A stretch of DNA of 64,000 bases, taken from NCBI GenBank assembly GCA_958298945.1, contig OY282607.1, positions 80,379,868 to 80,443,867 of the forward strand. Reading direction: 5' to 3'. Shown here one piece after another: positions 1-11,207 of this stretch (position 1 is the first letter of the stretch; every line of letters begins with the position of its first letter). The notes under the pieces were generated by a model. That model did no database searches, was not told where the DNA came from, and saw nothing but the letters and a program-made list of their open reading frames with translations. Position numbers and translations under genes: made by a program. This stretch comes from Atherix ibis. Lineage: Eukaryota; Arthropoda; Insecta; Diptera; Athericidae.

Positions 1-640
1 TGATATTCGCTTGCAACGCTTGGACCTTATAGACAGGTAATTTTAAACATATTAAATAACAAAAAGAGAAAATGTAAAATTAACAATAAATAGAAAAAAT
101 ACGAAATCAATAGCATTTAATCTTTAATATTTCAATGCCAAAATTTCTTATTTTTGGTACCCTCTTTAAGAGAACATCTGCAATGAGATTTACTATTTTG
201 AAAAACAATAACTTTACATTAAAAAACCAAAGAGACTAAAGCTTTCGTAATTGAACCGTTTTTGGATATAACTTATTTTAAATTTAGATAAAAATTATTT
301 AGTAGTAAATACTATCTTTAAAAAATTTTTACAACACCATTTATTTGAGATTATGGTGAGTAGCTATTCCACCCTGCATACGGGGTGTCCTGACACGTTG
401 GATTTTTGTTTTATGATATGAACTCTAAGCGAATCAAGTCTCAACGGTTACGAAGCTTGGGAGTGTTCGAAAATTATTGATTGACACGATATCTTACAGC
501 ACTTATAGTCCAAAAAAAACTTCTAAACTACTTAGCGTAAAATCATACGACAGCTTATCAAATTTGCTATTGTTTTAAAATGACATAAAAAATAATAGAT
601 TGTCTTATTTTATAGATGACAAGTATTGAATTATATTTAA
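1..640. other. AT-rich sequence with no recognised gene
   Basis: I see no coding exon, RNA gene or transposon end that I can support here. The base composition matches the AT-rich intergenic parts of the window. Confidence 0.5.
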
Positions 641-644
641 GGGT

Positions 645-2130
645 TGTCCATTTTGTTGCTCGGAAAATGCGTTACTCTGTTTTTTGACAGTTGTCAAACA
701 CAAATGTCATCAAAAATACCATTTGTTAATATTAAGATTTGCCAACATTATATTGTAATACAGAGTGCGTTTTATGTTCCATGTCGAAGTTTTTTTAAAT
801 AACTTTTAAATAAAATAGTCTTTAGCATTATATATGGAATATGATGGCGGTCAAATATCGCCCTCTGGCCGCGTTGCAAAGGAGAGCCCTTTTAGGCATA
901 TTTTTAATAACATTTTCGCAGACTCCTGATGTTATATCAATAATTTCGTTTCGAATAATGTCCTTAATCATCGAGATTATGGGTGGTTTGTTAGTGTACA
1001 TCTTTTCCTTTAAGATATAAAGAAATCGAGAGGGTTCAAATCAGGGCATCGTGGGGCCAGTCGATATTACCACTTTTTGAAATTCGGCCAGGAAAAATTT
1101 CTCTCAAAATCCTCAAAAAAATATGGCTCACTGATGCCGCCAGCCCAAATGCCTCACCATACAGTTACTCTACGATGGTGCAGTGGTTTTTGGTTTATCA
1201 GTTGATGGTTTTCAGTACCCCAATAGTGGTTATTCCGTTTACTAAGAAAGCCTGCCAAGTCGAAGTGTGCTTCGTCACTCATAATGATTTGTTGCCAAAA
1301 ATGGTGGTCTTCTATACCGAGGTGTCAAACTCGAGCACTCCAGTCTCGCCGGCGTTCATTGTCATTTGCCTGCAGCTGTTGTGTCTATTGAATTTTATAG
1401 GAAATCTGTTTTGAGAATTTTTAACAAAAATGATGGAGATATTCCCGATTCTTGTGCACATCGTCGATGAGCGGTACCTGGACATTCAGCAACACTCTGC
1501 CACGCTGCATTAATCTTTTCAGGTGTTCGTTGGCCTAATTGTACGTTGGTTATTCATCAGGTGTACGTTGGTTATTCATTACACATTGAATGGTTGACTT
1601 GTTCGGGATATGATTGACAAAAAAGAACCATATTTTTCTCCGCGTATTCACAATTGAACAATTATTTAAATAAAATGTTTTAATAATTTGAATACGTTGT
1701 TGCGACGTTAGATTCTCCACAATAAATTGTTATTGACAACTCTTTACGACTGTCAAATGCCAACAGACAAATATCATCCAAACCAAAATGGTGGCCAAAC
1801 AAAATCGACCTCGAACATAAAAAGCAACTTGTATAAAATAAATATAACTTATTATTGTATTGTATTTATTGAGAAACGCGTTAAAATTTTAAAAACTTTC
1901 TATAAAAGTGGTAAATCTGCCAAAGCCACGCTTTGCGAAAAAATTTCTCCGGCGATGAGGCTTATTTCTGGTTCGGTGGACTCGTCAATAAGCAAAATTG
2001 CCATATATGGGCTCAAAAACCCACAAGTTAATGTAGAGAAGCTATTATATTCGTAAAAAGTAACTGTCTGCTGTGCATTTTGATCTAAAGTCATTGCTTA
2101 AAAAATGAAGCGGCAAAAATTCATAAACTA
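645..2130 (+). mobile_element. DD41D-type mariner-like relic, split by another element
   Basis: A degenerate transposon begins near 645 (AGGGTTGTCCATTTTG), is interrupted at 759-1833 by a second element, and resumes at 1834. Downstream of the insert, about 1870-1930 encodes a transposase N-terminal stretch (KILKTFYKSGKSAKA). This is joined by an internal deletion to a later part (about 1945-2030) matching the family region around FSGDEAYFW and VNKQNCHIW. Frame changes and stops make it inactive. A second copy of the outer sequence lies at 54646-55810, where a different mariner is inserted. Assignment rests on transposase motifs recognised by eye. Confidence 0.5.
759..1833 (-). mobile_element. 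DD41D mariner-like element, family A, degenerate copy 1
   Basis: The ends form a terminal inverted repeat: the left begins TACAGAGTGCGTTTTATGTT, and the right, read in reverse complement, begins TACAAGTTGCTTTTTATGTT. TA occurs at both tips. The transposase reads leftwards, with an N-terminal SQQRIQIIKTFY-like stretch near 1700 and later parts near 1100-1350, all broken by frameshifts. Related copies are at 46710-47972 and 34540-34890. It is inserted in another DD41D relic. Confidence 0.6.
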
Positions 2131-2169
2131 CCTCTAAACTATCGAGTTCTACCTTAAAAGTATGTCGTG

Positions 2170-4150
2170 GCGTTTATTTGAATAATTTTATATTTCATAT
2201 ATTGTATAGTAATAAGATGATCAAAACAATATAATAAAAAAAAATTCCATTAAGGAAATTTATCAAACTAAATACGGATACATGAATATTAAATTTCTTT
2301 ATTTAAAAATATTTATCATCATTGCGGGTATTTTAGTTGGTTTTGTAAGTAATGGAGTAGCAAAATTACGTGGTGGATAGTGTTTTTGACGTGGCGACAT
2401 CTGGAAGGAGTACGTATTTTATGTAAATAAAATTTGAAACTAACGGATTTTTTTTTGAATTATTTTGTTTGCCTTAAAAATAAATATATAAATTCAGAAT
2501 ATAAAGGTCAGCTATCTCACTTTTTTTTTTGTTACAAAGGTCTGACATATGATGACGTTTGCACTGCAGGTTTTATGAAACTTCCATAGCAGTTATTTTA
2601 TTTTGGACCTTTTTTGTGATGCATTTAATTCGAAATAAAAGATAAGGAATAATTTGGTATCCTTATGCGCATGTGTAATAATGATTGGCGTTTTTATTTA
2701 TGAATTCTGCATAAGTGAACCAGTTTAAGTGAATGTTTTTATATTTTTTTTGTTATAGTTTAATTTGTATTAACCAATTTTAAATATAATAAAATTTAAT
2801 ATAAAAGTGAAAAATGTACATCATCTAGAAATAAAATATAAAAATGAAATTGTCGTTTTTGCAACTGGGATACACTCTGTGGTCACTCTGTATTGTAGTA
2901 GTGAACACAGCTGGTGGTATCTCAGTGGCATCAATGAATTGAAACGTTTTTAATGTATACAGTGTATAAATAAACATTTTGAATAGTAAAAATAACAAAT
3001 ATAAAGTGATAGATATAAAACTAAATAGTTGAAAAATAAATAAGTGCCCATAATTTCTGAACTTACAAAACACGCTATTTTCGGGTATGGCTCGTAGAAG
3101 CAACGAGATCATCTATAATATTTTTTTTGTTATGCTAGAACAACGAGACTATCTATAACATTTTTTTTGTAATGAATTTCCAGAATGTACAATTAAAAAA
3201 AATGTGTTATAAGATATCATGGCAAACTGAATTGTTTTAAACATCCTGTAGCTTTGTAAACCTAATAATTGAATTGAAATAAATATTCCGAAGCTTCTTT
3301 TGTAACATTATTTATGGAATATCCCAACATTCAAATAATATGCCATTATTTCATTTGGTATCGTCCAGATTTTTACCATTTTTTCAAGTAATAGCTTTAC
3401 TAACTCAGTCTTCAAATATTTAATAGTTTGTGACTTGCTCCATAGCCCTACAAAAATGAATCGGGGTCGAGGAGCGGGTGTTGTGCAATCACATGAATTT
3501 GGGAACCGTATTATATCCCCGAATTTTTAAATATGAAAAACCGATTGAATTTCTCTTTCCATGAATTTTCTATTCGTTCATGGTATCGTTTTGTGGAGTC
3601 AGATGACAGTCCGATTCACCCCTTGAATTTCAGCCACCGATAAAAATCTAATTCCTTCGTCGGAAACGATCACCACTTACAGCTATGGTAATACCTTTTT
3701 TTCAGAATGTATCGACTACTCCTTAATTTTTTAAACCCAGTACTACTATTTTGCTTGTTTAAGAATTTGTTGAACCAAAAATGCGCTTTTCTTATAACTC
3801 ATAAACTTACCAAAAAATGGATATTTAATTTTGATAATAAAGTTTAATAATTTCACAAAGTCACAAAAAAAGGTTTTTTTTTTTAAATAAATGTTGCCTA
3901 TCCTTATAATGTTTTGACACATCGCGCATGTGGAATGTGTTAGAAGGGATAAAGAGAGATTTCAGTGCACTTTGCTCTTAAATAGCTGTTGACAGTTGAA
4001 AAAGACTACACTGAAATTAGACGGTTAAAAAAGTTACTTTATATCTTGCAACATGTCTGAAAAAAGGATTTAGAATAAACTCATGTGCATTCTTGGCGGA
4101 CCGACTGTTGCGATAAAATAAAAGAAGAAAAGGAAAGACGATATTTAACG
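2170..4150. other. AT-rich sequence with no recognised gene
   Basis: No supported exon. It contains a 40-bp tandem duplication at 3101-3174 and scattered poly-T tracts. Short open frames here lack family resemblance and splice context. Confidence 0.45.
3101..3174. repeat. 40-bp tandem duplication
   Basis: Two adjacent units start CAACGAGATCATCTATAATA (3101) and CAACGAGACTATCTATAACA (3141), each followed by a poly-T run. They differ at a few positions, so the duplication is not recent. Confidence 0.75.
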
Positions 4151-4159
4151 GCTGTGTTA

Positions 4160-5330
4160 TTATGAGTCTAATTTCATCCTTTGATTTTGTATCCCATCTA
4201 GTAAGTCCAATAATATTTTAGAAGTGTCTGCCCATATATGATCTGGCTGGGTCAGACTTAATGAGAAATTGCTTGCATCGCTAAAGGACAACAAACATTT
4301 TGTTGTATTTTTGGTGATATTAAATATGTCGTTATTCCAATGGAGATTGTCATTAACACACATACTAAGAATGGGAAGTTTTTCGGATTTGGTTGTGCAA
4401 GCGCCATTCATGGATAATGGCGGGGATTTCGATTTCTCTCTGTATTTTAGATGTATAAAATTCCACTCTATTCTTCCAGCCCCATAGTAATATACTATCT
4501 ATATAATAATTTAGAGAGTTTAACCTACGTTGCCGTTTACTTTTCACGGCCGAAGCTTAAAAAACTTAGAGCACTGTTGTCAACCGTTCAGTTTCCAGCA
4601 TAAAAAAAACTTAGTTTACTGTCATCATCGAAACAGTGGATTGGATTAGAACTAACATCTTCTTCTACTTCTGCGTGTTATCCTTAGAAATTATACTCTT
4701 CATTATACTCTTAATATGGTTGATTAAAATAAGAAAATCGAAGGAGATTGTGTGGAAACGTGGTGCAACCCCAGATAGCCACCATCATTTAATACCACAA
4801 CCAGCTCGAAGCGTACGCCTATAGTTAGGGTCCATTCCATAAAGTAAAATGGAAATTCGTATTTTAAAACAGATTACTCTGAATTCGTTTTCCCGAAAAA
4901 AACATCTACCAGAATTTCAGGGATCGCACCTTCAAAGCACTATTAGGCTTTTATATCTCAAGCACCAATCCCTTTATAGAGGGTAAGTCTGAATTGCATT
5001 TGCAATATCATTCGATTCGTGAACCCTGGGGAACACCAGCATTTTTTTGGTGGACTGCAGACTTGAAGCCATCCAAAACAACTTGCATTGAATGGTTCGA
5101 AAGGTAGCGTCCAATACATTTGAGGAGGTCATCGTTGCTTCCATATTCACGTATTTTCGACAAGAGTCAAACTCTGTCAAATATCTTTGAAATGTCAAAT
5201 GTAATAATCCTACACTCCTCAGAAAAATGAATAGTGTGATTCATTTGTCTGAGGAGTGTAGGATTATTGTCAGTGGATCTATTCTTACGGAAATCATGTT
5301 GATGGTCACTGAAAAAATATGGCCGCAATC
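4160..5330 (-). mobile_element. Decayed non-LTR retrotransposon (reverse transcriptase relic)
   Basis: Read on the minus strand, about 5320-4975 gives broken pieces of a jockey-like reverse transcriptase. These are an SDHQHDFRKNRST segment, a DISKIFDRV segment (the family AFDRVW motif), REYGSNDDLLKCIGRYLSN, and GVPQGS just before the end. About 4450-4160 gives the C-terminal part, with HIWADTSKILLDLLDGIQNQ resembling the usual LEYxSxVWxxxxxxxLxxLDxIQ stretch. The YxDD catalytic region is not visible and there are several frame breaks. This is a dead copy. The clade is only a guess (jockey-like). Confidence 0.6.
5203..5268. repeat. Near-perfect hairpin inside the reverse-transcriptase relic
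   Basis: Two 30-nt arms (5203-5232 and 5239-5268) are reverse complements with one mismatch, separated by 6 nt. The left arm begins AATAATCCTACACTCCTCAG. The inverted copy interrupts the old reverse-transcriptase reading frame, so it arose by local inverted duplication after or during decay of the element. Confidence 0.85.
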
Positions 5331-5339
5331 AGTTGTCAA

Positions 5340-6630
5340 ATATTTCTTATCAAGGACTAAATAAATTAATAATTGGTTTCGCAGAAATAAATTTCACAAA
5401 GGAACTTGTAGAAAATCTTTGTAAACGTTATTTTAAGAGAAATAAATGATCTTGTATAAAGGATCAAAAACGAAAATATGTACTCCGGCTGATATCTTAA
5501 TAAGCTTTGTTATAACATTAAAATATTTGAAGATTTTTTTGAAAAAATATAGTCACATATAGGTTGGGTAACAGCTATTATTCTGATCATCCGGTTGACA
5601 GATAAAAAACTTTAAGAACTTATTATCAGGTTGATAACTCTAAATGACGCAAGGCAACTTTTTTTATTTGTATAATTGCTCTTTCTTTGTATCTGATGAG
5701 TAATTATGGCATCTTGTCGTATAAATTTTTAGGTTAAATCTGTCACAAAAAAGATCCATTTATGTTTATCTGTCACATATTAGGCACAATTATTTTGATG
5801 TAAGAACTTGAACTACTCGTATAATCATGAGCCCAAAAATATTATTGAAGTTGGTAGTTTTTTATGGCAACAATTTATTTATGTTTTCTTCTCACGTTAT
5901 CAATACCATTTGACTTTTATTTATTATAAATATATCGACCTAATTTCAAATGAAAGATTCAATTTAGATCATTCAATCGAGATGAGACAAAACACATTCT
6001 AATTATAAATAGTTTTATATATTGTATTATTTAAATATATTTACAGACAAAATTACTTGAAAGTCTATAAATTATAACACTTTTGTGAAGTATGATATGC
6101 TCTTAGTTTTGGCAGAATGCCTTATACTATTTACTGCCAAAAATTTAAAATTAAAAAAATATACTTACTTGGTTATAGCAAAATAACAAAATGAACCTTC
6201 ATATATACCACATACATACACGTATATTATATCTGCAACAGTTGTGTATATGTAGTCTTAAGTAGTATGAACTTATTAAATATATTGTACAATTTATGAT
6301 GATGGCAACATTTATTAAATGAAATGGTAATTTTTTTTATGCATTACAAAAATTATCTTTGAATAATTATTCTTTTACAGGTAATTGGTATGAACTTTTG
6401 TACAAGTATTAATTTATGTCTGTGCCTTTGTTTAATAATAGAACATTTTACATAATATATTGCAGTCGTAGAAGTGTGTTTGTGTCTTTTAACTTATCTA
6501 ATTTGAGCTGTAAAATTGGATACTCTTTGATTTGACAATGGAACCTTGACTTATGTCCTAAAAAAAAGCTCCTGAGTAGTAGGTAATATACACCTAGGAG
6601 TAGTATCTTTATTGAATGGACAAGATTACT
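5340..6630. other. AT-rich sequence with no recognised gene
   Basis: No exon, RNA gene or transposon end identified. Short open frames near 5808 and 4636 have no context supporting translation. Confidence 0.45.
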
Positions 6631-6633
6631 CTA

Positions 6634-7637
6634 TACAGGGTGTAATTCAGCTTGAGTCTTTACAGAAAATTACGGTCTACCAATTAGAGCTTTATTTTTT
6701 AATAGAGTTGAAATTGGCTATGTTAATAGTTTTGTCATTCATTTTTTTAACATGTTAAAAGTAGAAAGTTTACCATTTGTAAAAATATCTTAAATTTAGC
6801 TTGAAAATCGTATTGAAATAATTCAAATCCATTATGAAAATGGTCGATCTGTAAAAGCGGCATTTTTCGTTGTAATGATCGTCTATCTGAGCCTACAATC
6901 AAGAATTGCTTGATAAATTTGAATTTACTAGTTCGGTACAAAATATCCCAATAATAGCACGTGCTCGTGAGGACCGTTCAGATGAAAATATAGCTTCGGC
7001 GAGTGAACGTTTTGCAGAAAATTCAGAGTTATCGGTGTTATGATGTTTTCAACTATTGGACCTGTCATCAATGGCCACATGGCGAATTTTTGCATTGGAC
7101 CTGCCATCAATGACCACATCTCAGACGAAGCCCATTTTTACTTAGAAACGGCTATATTAACAAAATTCATCACGTGTATTGTGCGCTTTATGGGTCGAAC
7201 GCATCATTAATCTGTATTTTTTTGAAAATGTTTCAACTAATTTTTTATAACCTCTTTTTGATGACATGGACATCGACGTTCTGTGGTTTCAACAGAGCGG
7301 CACTACGTGCCCAAGAAACAATCGATTTATTGAAAAACAAATTCAATGCACGCCACCAAGTTAAATAATCTCTGCTTAAATGCCATTGAACTTCTTCTTG
7401 CGGAGCTATGTAAAAAAAGAGGTTTATGAGAATAGTACACACACAATTCAACATCTCAAAAGCATTATCCAAAAGCAACAATTATGCAAAAATGTAATTG
7501 AAAATTTTGTAAAAAGGACCTCAATAAAGGTAGTTGTGGTGTAGACAATTGCCCGATGTTGTTTTTTATTCATAAGGACTAAAGTCTCTACAAACTTTTC
7601 CATATTTTTGGAAAAGTATTTTGACTATAACTCTGTA
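6634..7637 (+). mobile_element. DD41D mariner-like relic
   Basis: The left end reads TACAGGGTGTAATTCAGCTT. The right end, reverse-complemented, begins TACAGAGTTATAGTC, so the ends are imperfect inverted repeats. The plus strand near 6810-7020 encodes a decayed transposase N-terminus (IEIIQIHYENGRSVKAAF). Near 7260-7350 it encodes the second catalytic region, where the usual WFQQDG reads WFQQSG, so the second catalytic Asp is lost. A frameshift follows before AQETIDLLKNKF. It is inactive. Confidence 0.6.
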
Positions 7638-7706
7638 TTTTGACTAAAACACATATTTTGTATGTAATTTTCATACAAAATATGTGTTTCAGTCAAAATA
7701 CAGAGT
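7630..7706. repeat. Near-perfect hairpin at a transposon end
   Basis: Arms at 7630-7664 and 7672-7706 (35 nt each) are reverse complements with one mismatch and a 7-nt spacer. The left arm spans the right tip of the preceding DD41D relic plus about 27 nt of flank. The right arm re-creates that tip facing the other way. Confidence 0.85.
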
Positions 7707-8860
7707 ATAATTCAGCTCCAATTATTGGGACGGTTCTTTTTTGTTGAAATTTCAGAATTTATACTGGCGCATTTCGATGTGAAGTTATTGCCATTTTTCG
7801 TAACAAACTTGCAAATAAATAGCATTAAACGTTCGTTTTCGATTTAAGAATAAAGACAAATACCTGCTCGTGTATCAATCTTTATAAATACCCTGTCCAA
7901 CAAAAGAAGTGCGAATCTATAATTGTCCCGTTACACAATAATTCATCTTAGAATAAGCCATGAAATTACCATGTATCCAGAAATCTATCCTATATACAAT
8001 ATATTTAAATACATTGCAGGCCAAAAGTATGCGACCCTTTAGGGATAAAGTTAAATAAAAATAAATATTTAGAACGCACAAATGAAAAAAGTAATTATTT
8101 TTAAAAAATATATATTAATTTTGCTCTACAATGTGAAAAAAATAACCTTTAGACATAAAAAAAATACTCAAATTGCTTTTTCGTCGAAAGAACCTGTTTT
8201 GCGTTTGATGACATCTTGAACGATTCTATAAGTCTTCCTTATTATAGAACGATTCTATTAGTCTTCCTGACGGATAGACAGTTCGCTCACACTGGTCTGT
8301 CAAGTTCTTTCTATAAAACTTCTATGGGATTGAGATAGAGTGATTGGAGCGGCCTTGTTATATTTTCAACATAATTTATTTTGTAGATAGAAAAATCTCT
8401 ACATAATTTTGGATTAATTTAATCCTTTACCAATTACCTGAAGTCCTGATGGAAGAGCTTTCATCTCTAATATATTTAAATTCTGATATTATTTTAAAAC
8501 TCTTTCAATTCGGACCAAGTCTCCTACTCTATCCGTAAAAAATACTTACCAGACGGTCGGCACCACGGCTTCCGATCGCATATTTTCTTCAGTATTGTGA
8601 CGCATGGAGATTGTCCTTTTGGGCCCAAGGGTCTGGATTTATTTAAATATTTTTTTTTATTTTGAGGGCATAGTAATGGTTTATTTACCGACACGCGCCA
8701 AAATAGGCCAGCAACTGTCAAACGCCATTTCACCGTTGTTAGAAATACGGGTTTAGTACGGCTTTTTTCATACTGCAAAGGTTGTATGGTAAGTTATTGG
8801 CTAATAGAAAGATGTAGCAGATATCAGCAAAACTCTACATATATTTGAATTATATTTAGA

Positions 8861-8943
8861 ATCGTTATCCTACGGAATAACGAATCCCTTACCAATTACC
8901 CGAAGTAATTGGTAAAGGATTCATTATTCAGCAGGATAACGAT
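8861..8943. repeat. Hairpin at first tandem-unit boundary
   Basis: The 39-nt arms at 8861-8899 and 8905-8943 are reverse complements with 4 mismatches and a 5-nt spacer (CCGAA). The right arm reads into CAGGATAACGATCCCAAAT, which encodes the Tc1-like QDNDPK motif. The left arm is its inverted copy. Confidence 0.85.
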
Positions 8944-9384
8944 CCCAAATATAATGGAAGAGCATTTATCTCTAAAATATATAAATTTTGATATTATTTT
9001 CAATTCGGACCAAGTCTCCTACTCTATCCATAAAAAAGCAACCCCAAATCATATTCGAGACACCGCCTTGCCAGACGGTCGGCACCACGGCTTCCGATCG
9101 CATATTTTCTTCAGTATTGTGACGCATGGAGACTGTCCTTTTGGGCCCAAGGGTCTGGATTTATTTAAATCTTTTTTATTTTATTTTGAGGGCATAGTAA
9201 TGGTTTTATTACCGACACGCGCCAAAATAGGCCAGCAACTGTCAAACGCCATTTCACCGTTGTTAGAAATACGATTTTAGTACGGCTTTTTTCATACTGC
9301 GAAGGTTCTATGATAAGTTGTTGGCTAATGGAGTGATGTAGCAGATATCAGTAAAACTCTGCACAATTTTGAATTATATTTAGA

Positions 9385-9487
9385 ATCGTTATCATACTGA
9401 ATAACGAATCCCTTACCAATTACCCAAAGTCCTTACCAATTACCCGAAGTAATTGGTAAAGGATTCGTTATTCAGCAGGATAACGAT
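9385..9487. repeat. Hairpin at second tandem-unit boundary, with a 20-bp duplication
   Basis: This is the same inverted arrangement as at 8861-8943. The left arm is 9385-9423 and the right arm is 9449-9487. Between them TTACCAATTAC is present a second time (9424-9443), so the loop is longer. Confidence 0.8.
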
Positions 9488-10233
9488 CCTTTGGGCCCAA
9501 AGATCTGGAACTTGGACTCATCTATTCAGAAAACATTTTAAAAGTCCTCAGCAATTCAGTTTTGACAGAATTAAATCTTAATTAATTTTTATTTTATTTT
9601 GGGGGCATACAAAATGGTTTTTTTGCCGACACGCGCCTAAATAAGCCACCAGCTCTCAAACGCCATTTCACCGTTGTTAGAAACACTATTTTAGCACGGC
9701 TTTTTTCAATTTGAACTAATTTGAAGGTGATGTAAGTCTCCGATACCTTTTTCACTAGTTGTGCAAATTAAGAGATACCCATTTAAACTACTACGAAGGC
9801 AATATGATAAGTTATTGGCTAATGGAAAGATCTACCAAATATCAGAAAAACTGTATTTTTTTTTATTGGATCTGAATATCTTAAAAAGACGCCATACAAA
9901 ATTTTATTAACATCTTTTTCATTAATTTAGTTTTGATAGCCATTGAAAGGAGGCAAGTTTTGGGTTTTTAATAAAACCACCAAGTATAGTGGGAACTCCT
10001 CACCATCGTATGGAATGATACAGAAGTGGTTTACTGAATTTCATTGTGGTCGTACGAATACAATTGAGGCTGAGCGCTCAGGACGTCCAATTTAGGAAAT
10101 GATTAATAGAATTTATGATATTGTTTTAAAAGACTATCGAATGAAAGTGTATGAGTTAGGTGATATGATAAACATATCAAAAGAACAATATCTTACATTA
10201 AATTTTCGGTATGAGTTAAGCTTCGATAACACC

Positions 10234-11067
10234 GTGCGTCTAATACACGATTTTCTCCTTCAAATGGTATATTACACTGATCGTTTGATTACAATATGTT
10301 TGCGCGTGCTATCATGGAGAAGCGGAAAATGAACGAACGTATACATGATTTAATCGTGTGTGTTCGTAATTATATTATATATGACGTCGTTCATGTTGCT
10401 CGTTTTGAACTCATCAATTTGCGCGTCGTTTATTTTAATATTTTACACTTTTCATATTTATTCATTCATTCGTATTTATTATATAAATAATAAATCTTAT
10501 TGAATTTTTTACTTTAATATCTATTTGGAAAAATGTGAAGAAGCTATTTTGATATGTAGAAAGTGAGATTAGCTGATGAAATTTAAAAAAAAATGGGAAA
10601 AACTAGTAAAGTGTAGTGTATAGCAAAAAATCGTTCGTCTATAAATTTATAAATAAAGTGCGAGTTTAATATGAAATATTAATTTGGAAATTATAATTGA
10701 ATTAAATGTTAAAAGAAATTATAAAATGTTTACTAAAATAAATAACCGAATTGAAATAATCAAAATAAATAAATAAATGTGAAAACGTCATTCATAATAC
10801 ATACACGTAGTACAATAAATAAAATAAGAACAACAGCGACCAACTAAAGAATTCACAAAAAAAATGCACAACCAATCACATGATCAAAAATATATTTCAA
10901 CATGTTGAAATTAATCGAAGTAATCATACTATGATTAGACTGATCGTGAAATACACAAATTTTGTTTTACGGCAAACCTGTTCAATCCCATGCACGCGCA
11001 ATATCCATATTATCCTGTCAAATGAAAAACGGGGAAATTTCACCTTTAGATCGTGTATTAAACGCAC
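10234..11067. mobile_element. Non-autonomous DNA element with about 18-bp terminal inverted repeats
   Basis: The left end GTGCGTCTAATACACGAT (10234-10251) matches the reverse complement of the right end at 11050-11067 with one mismatch. The interior (about 800 bp) is AT-rich and lacks a recognisable transposase. It sits exactly where the host mariner reading frame is broken. I could not identify a convincing target-site duplication, so the superfamily is open. Flanking bases may extend the repeat by a few positions. Confidence 0.55.
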
Positions 11068-11137
11068 AATGTAATGTAAGTTTTAGGATACGAATTGCTT
11101 CCGCATCCACCATATTTGCTAGATTTAGCCCCTAGCA

Positions 11138-11207
11138 ATTATTTCCTCTTTCCGAATATGAAAAAAGATTTGGCTCAAACGATGAGGTAATTGCTGAAAC
11201 AAACGCC
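11138..11207. repeat. Left copy of 70-bp duplication flanking the retrotransposon
   Basis: The segment from ATTATTTCCTCTTTCCGAAT to AACAAACGCC is mariner coding sequence and is repeated at 12653-12722 with two base differences. The mariner reads continuously from the left flank into either copy and then on after 12722, as expected for an unusually long target-site duplication. Confidence 0.85.

Larger units (their letters stand above)
8505..9730. repeat. About 520-bp tandem unit (two copies plus a partial third)
   Basis: The block AGACGGTCGGCACCACGGCT occurs at 8551 and 9073. It is followed each time by the same roughly 250-bp sequence, ending in shared text around CGCCATTTCACCGTTGTTAG. A third, partial unit follows 9487 and runs to about 9730 with more divergence. 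Each unit boundary carries a hairpin containing an inverted piece of Tc1-like transposase sequence. The unit itself shows no convincing protein. Confidence 0.75.

Noticed and set aside
4636..4824. 62-codon frame with a hydrophobic N-terminal segment resembling a membrane protein
   Set aside because: It begins with GTG, has no ATG, no splice context and no family match, and lies next to a retroelement relic.
8909..9280. 123-codon open frame on the plus strand
   Set aside because: It crosses the hairpin and the tandem unit. The protein match (QDNDPK) is in another frame, so this is a shadow frame.
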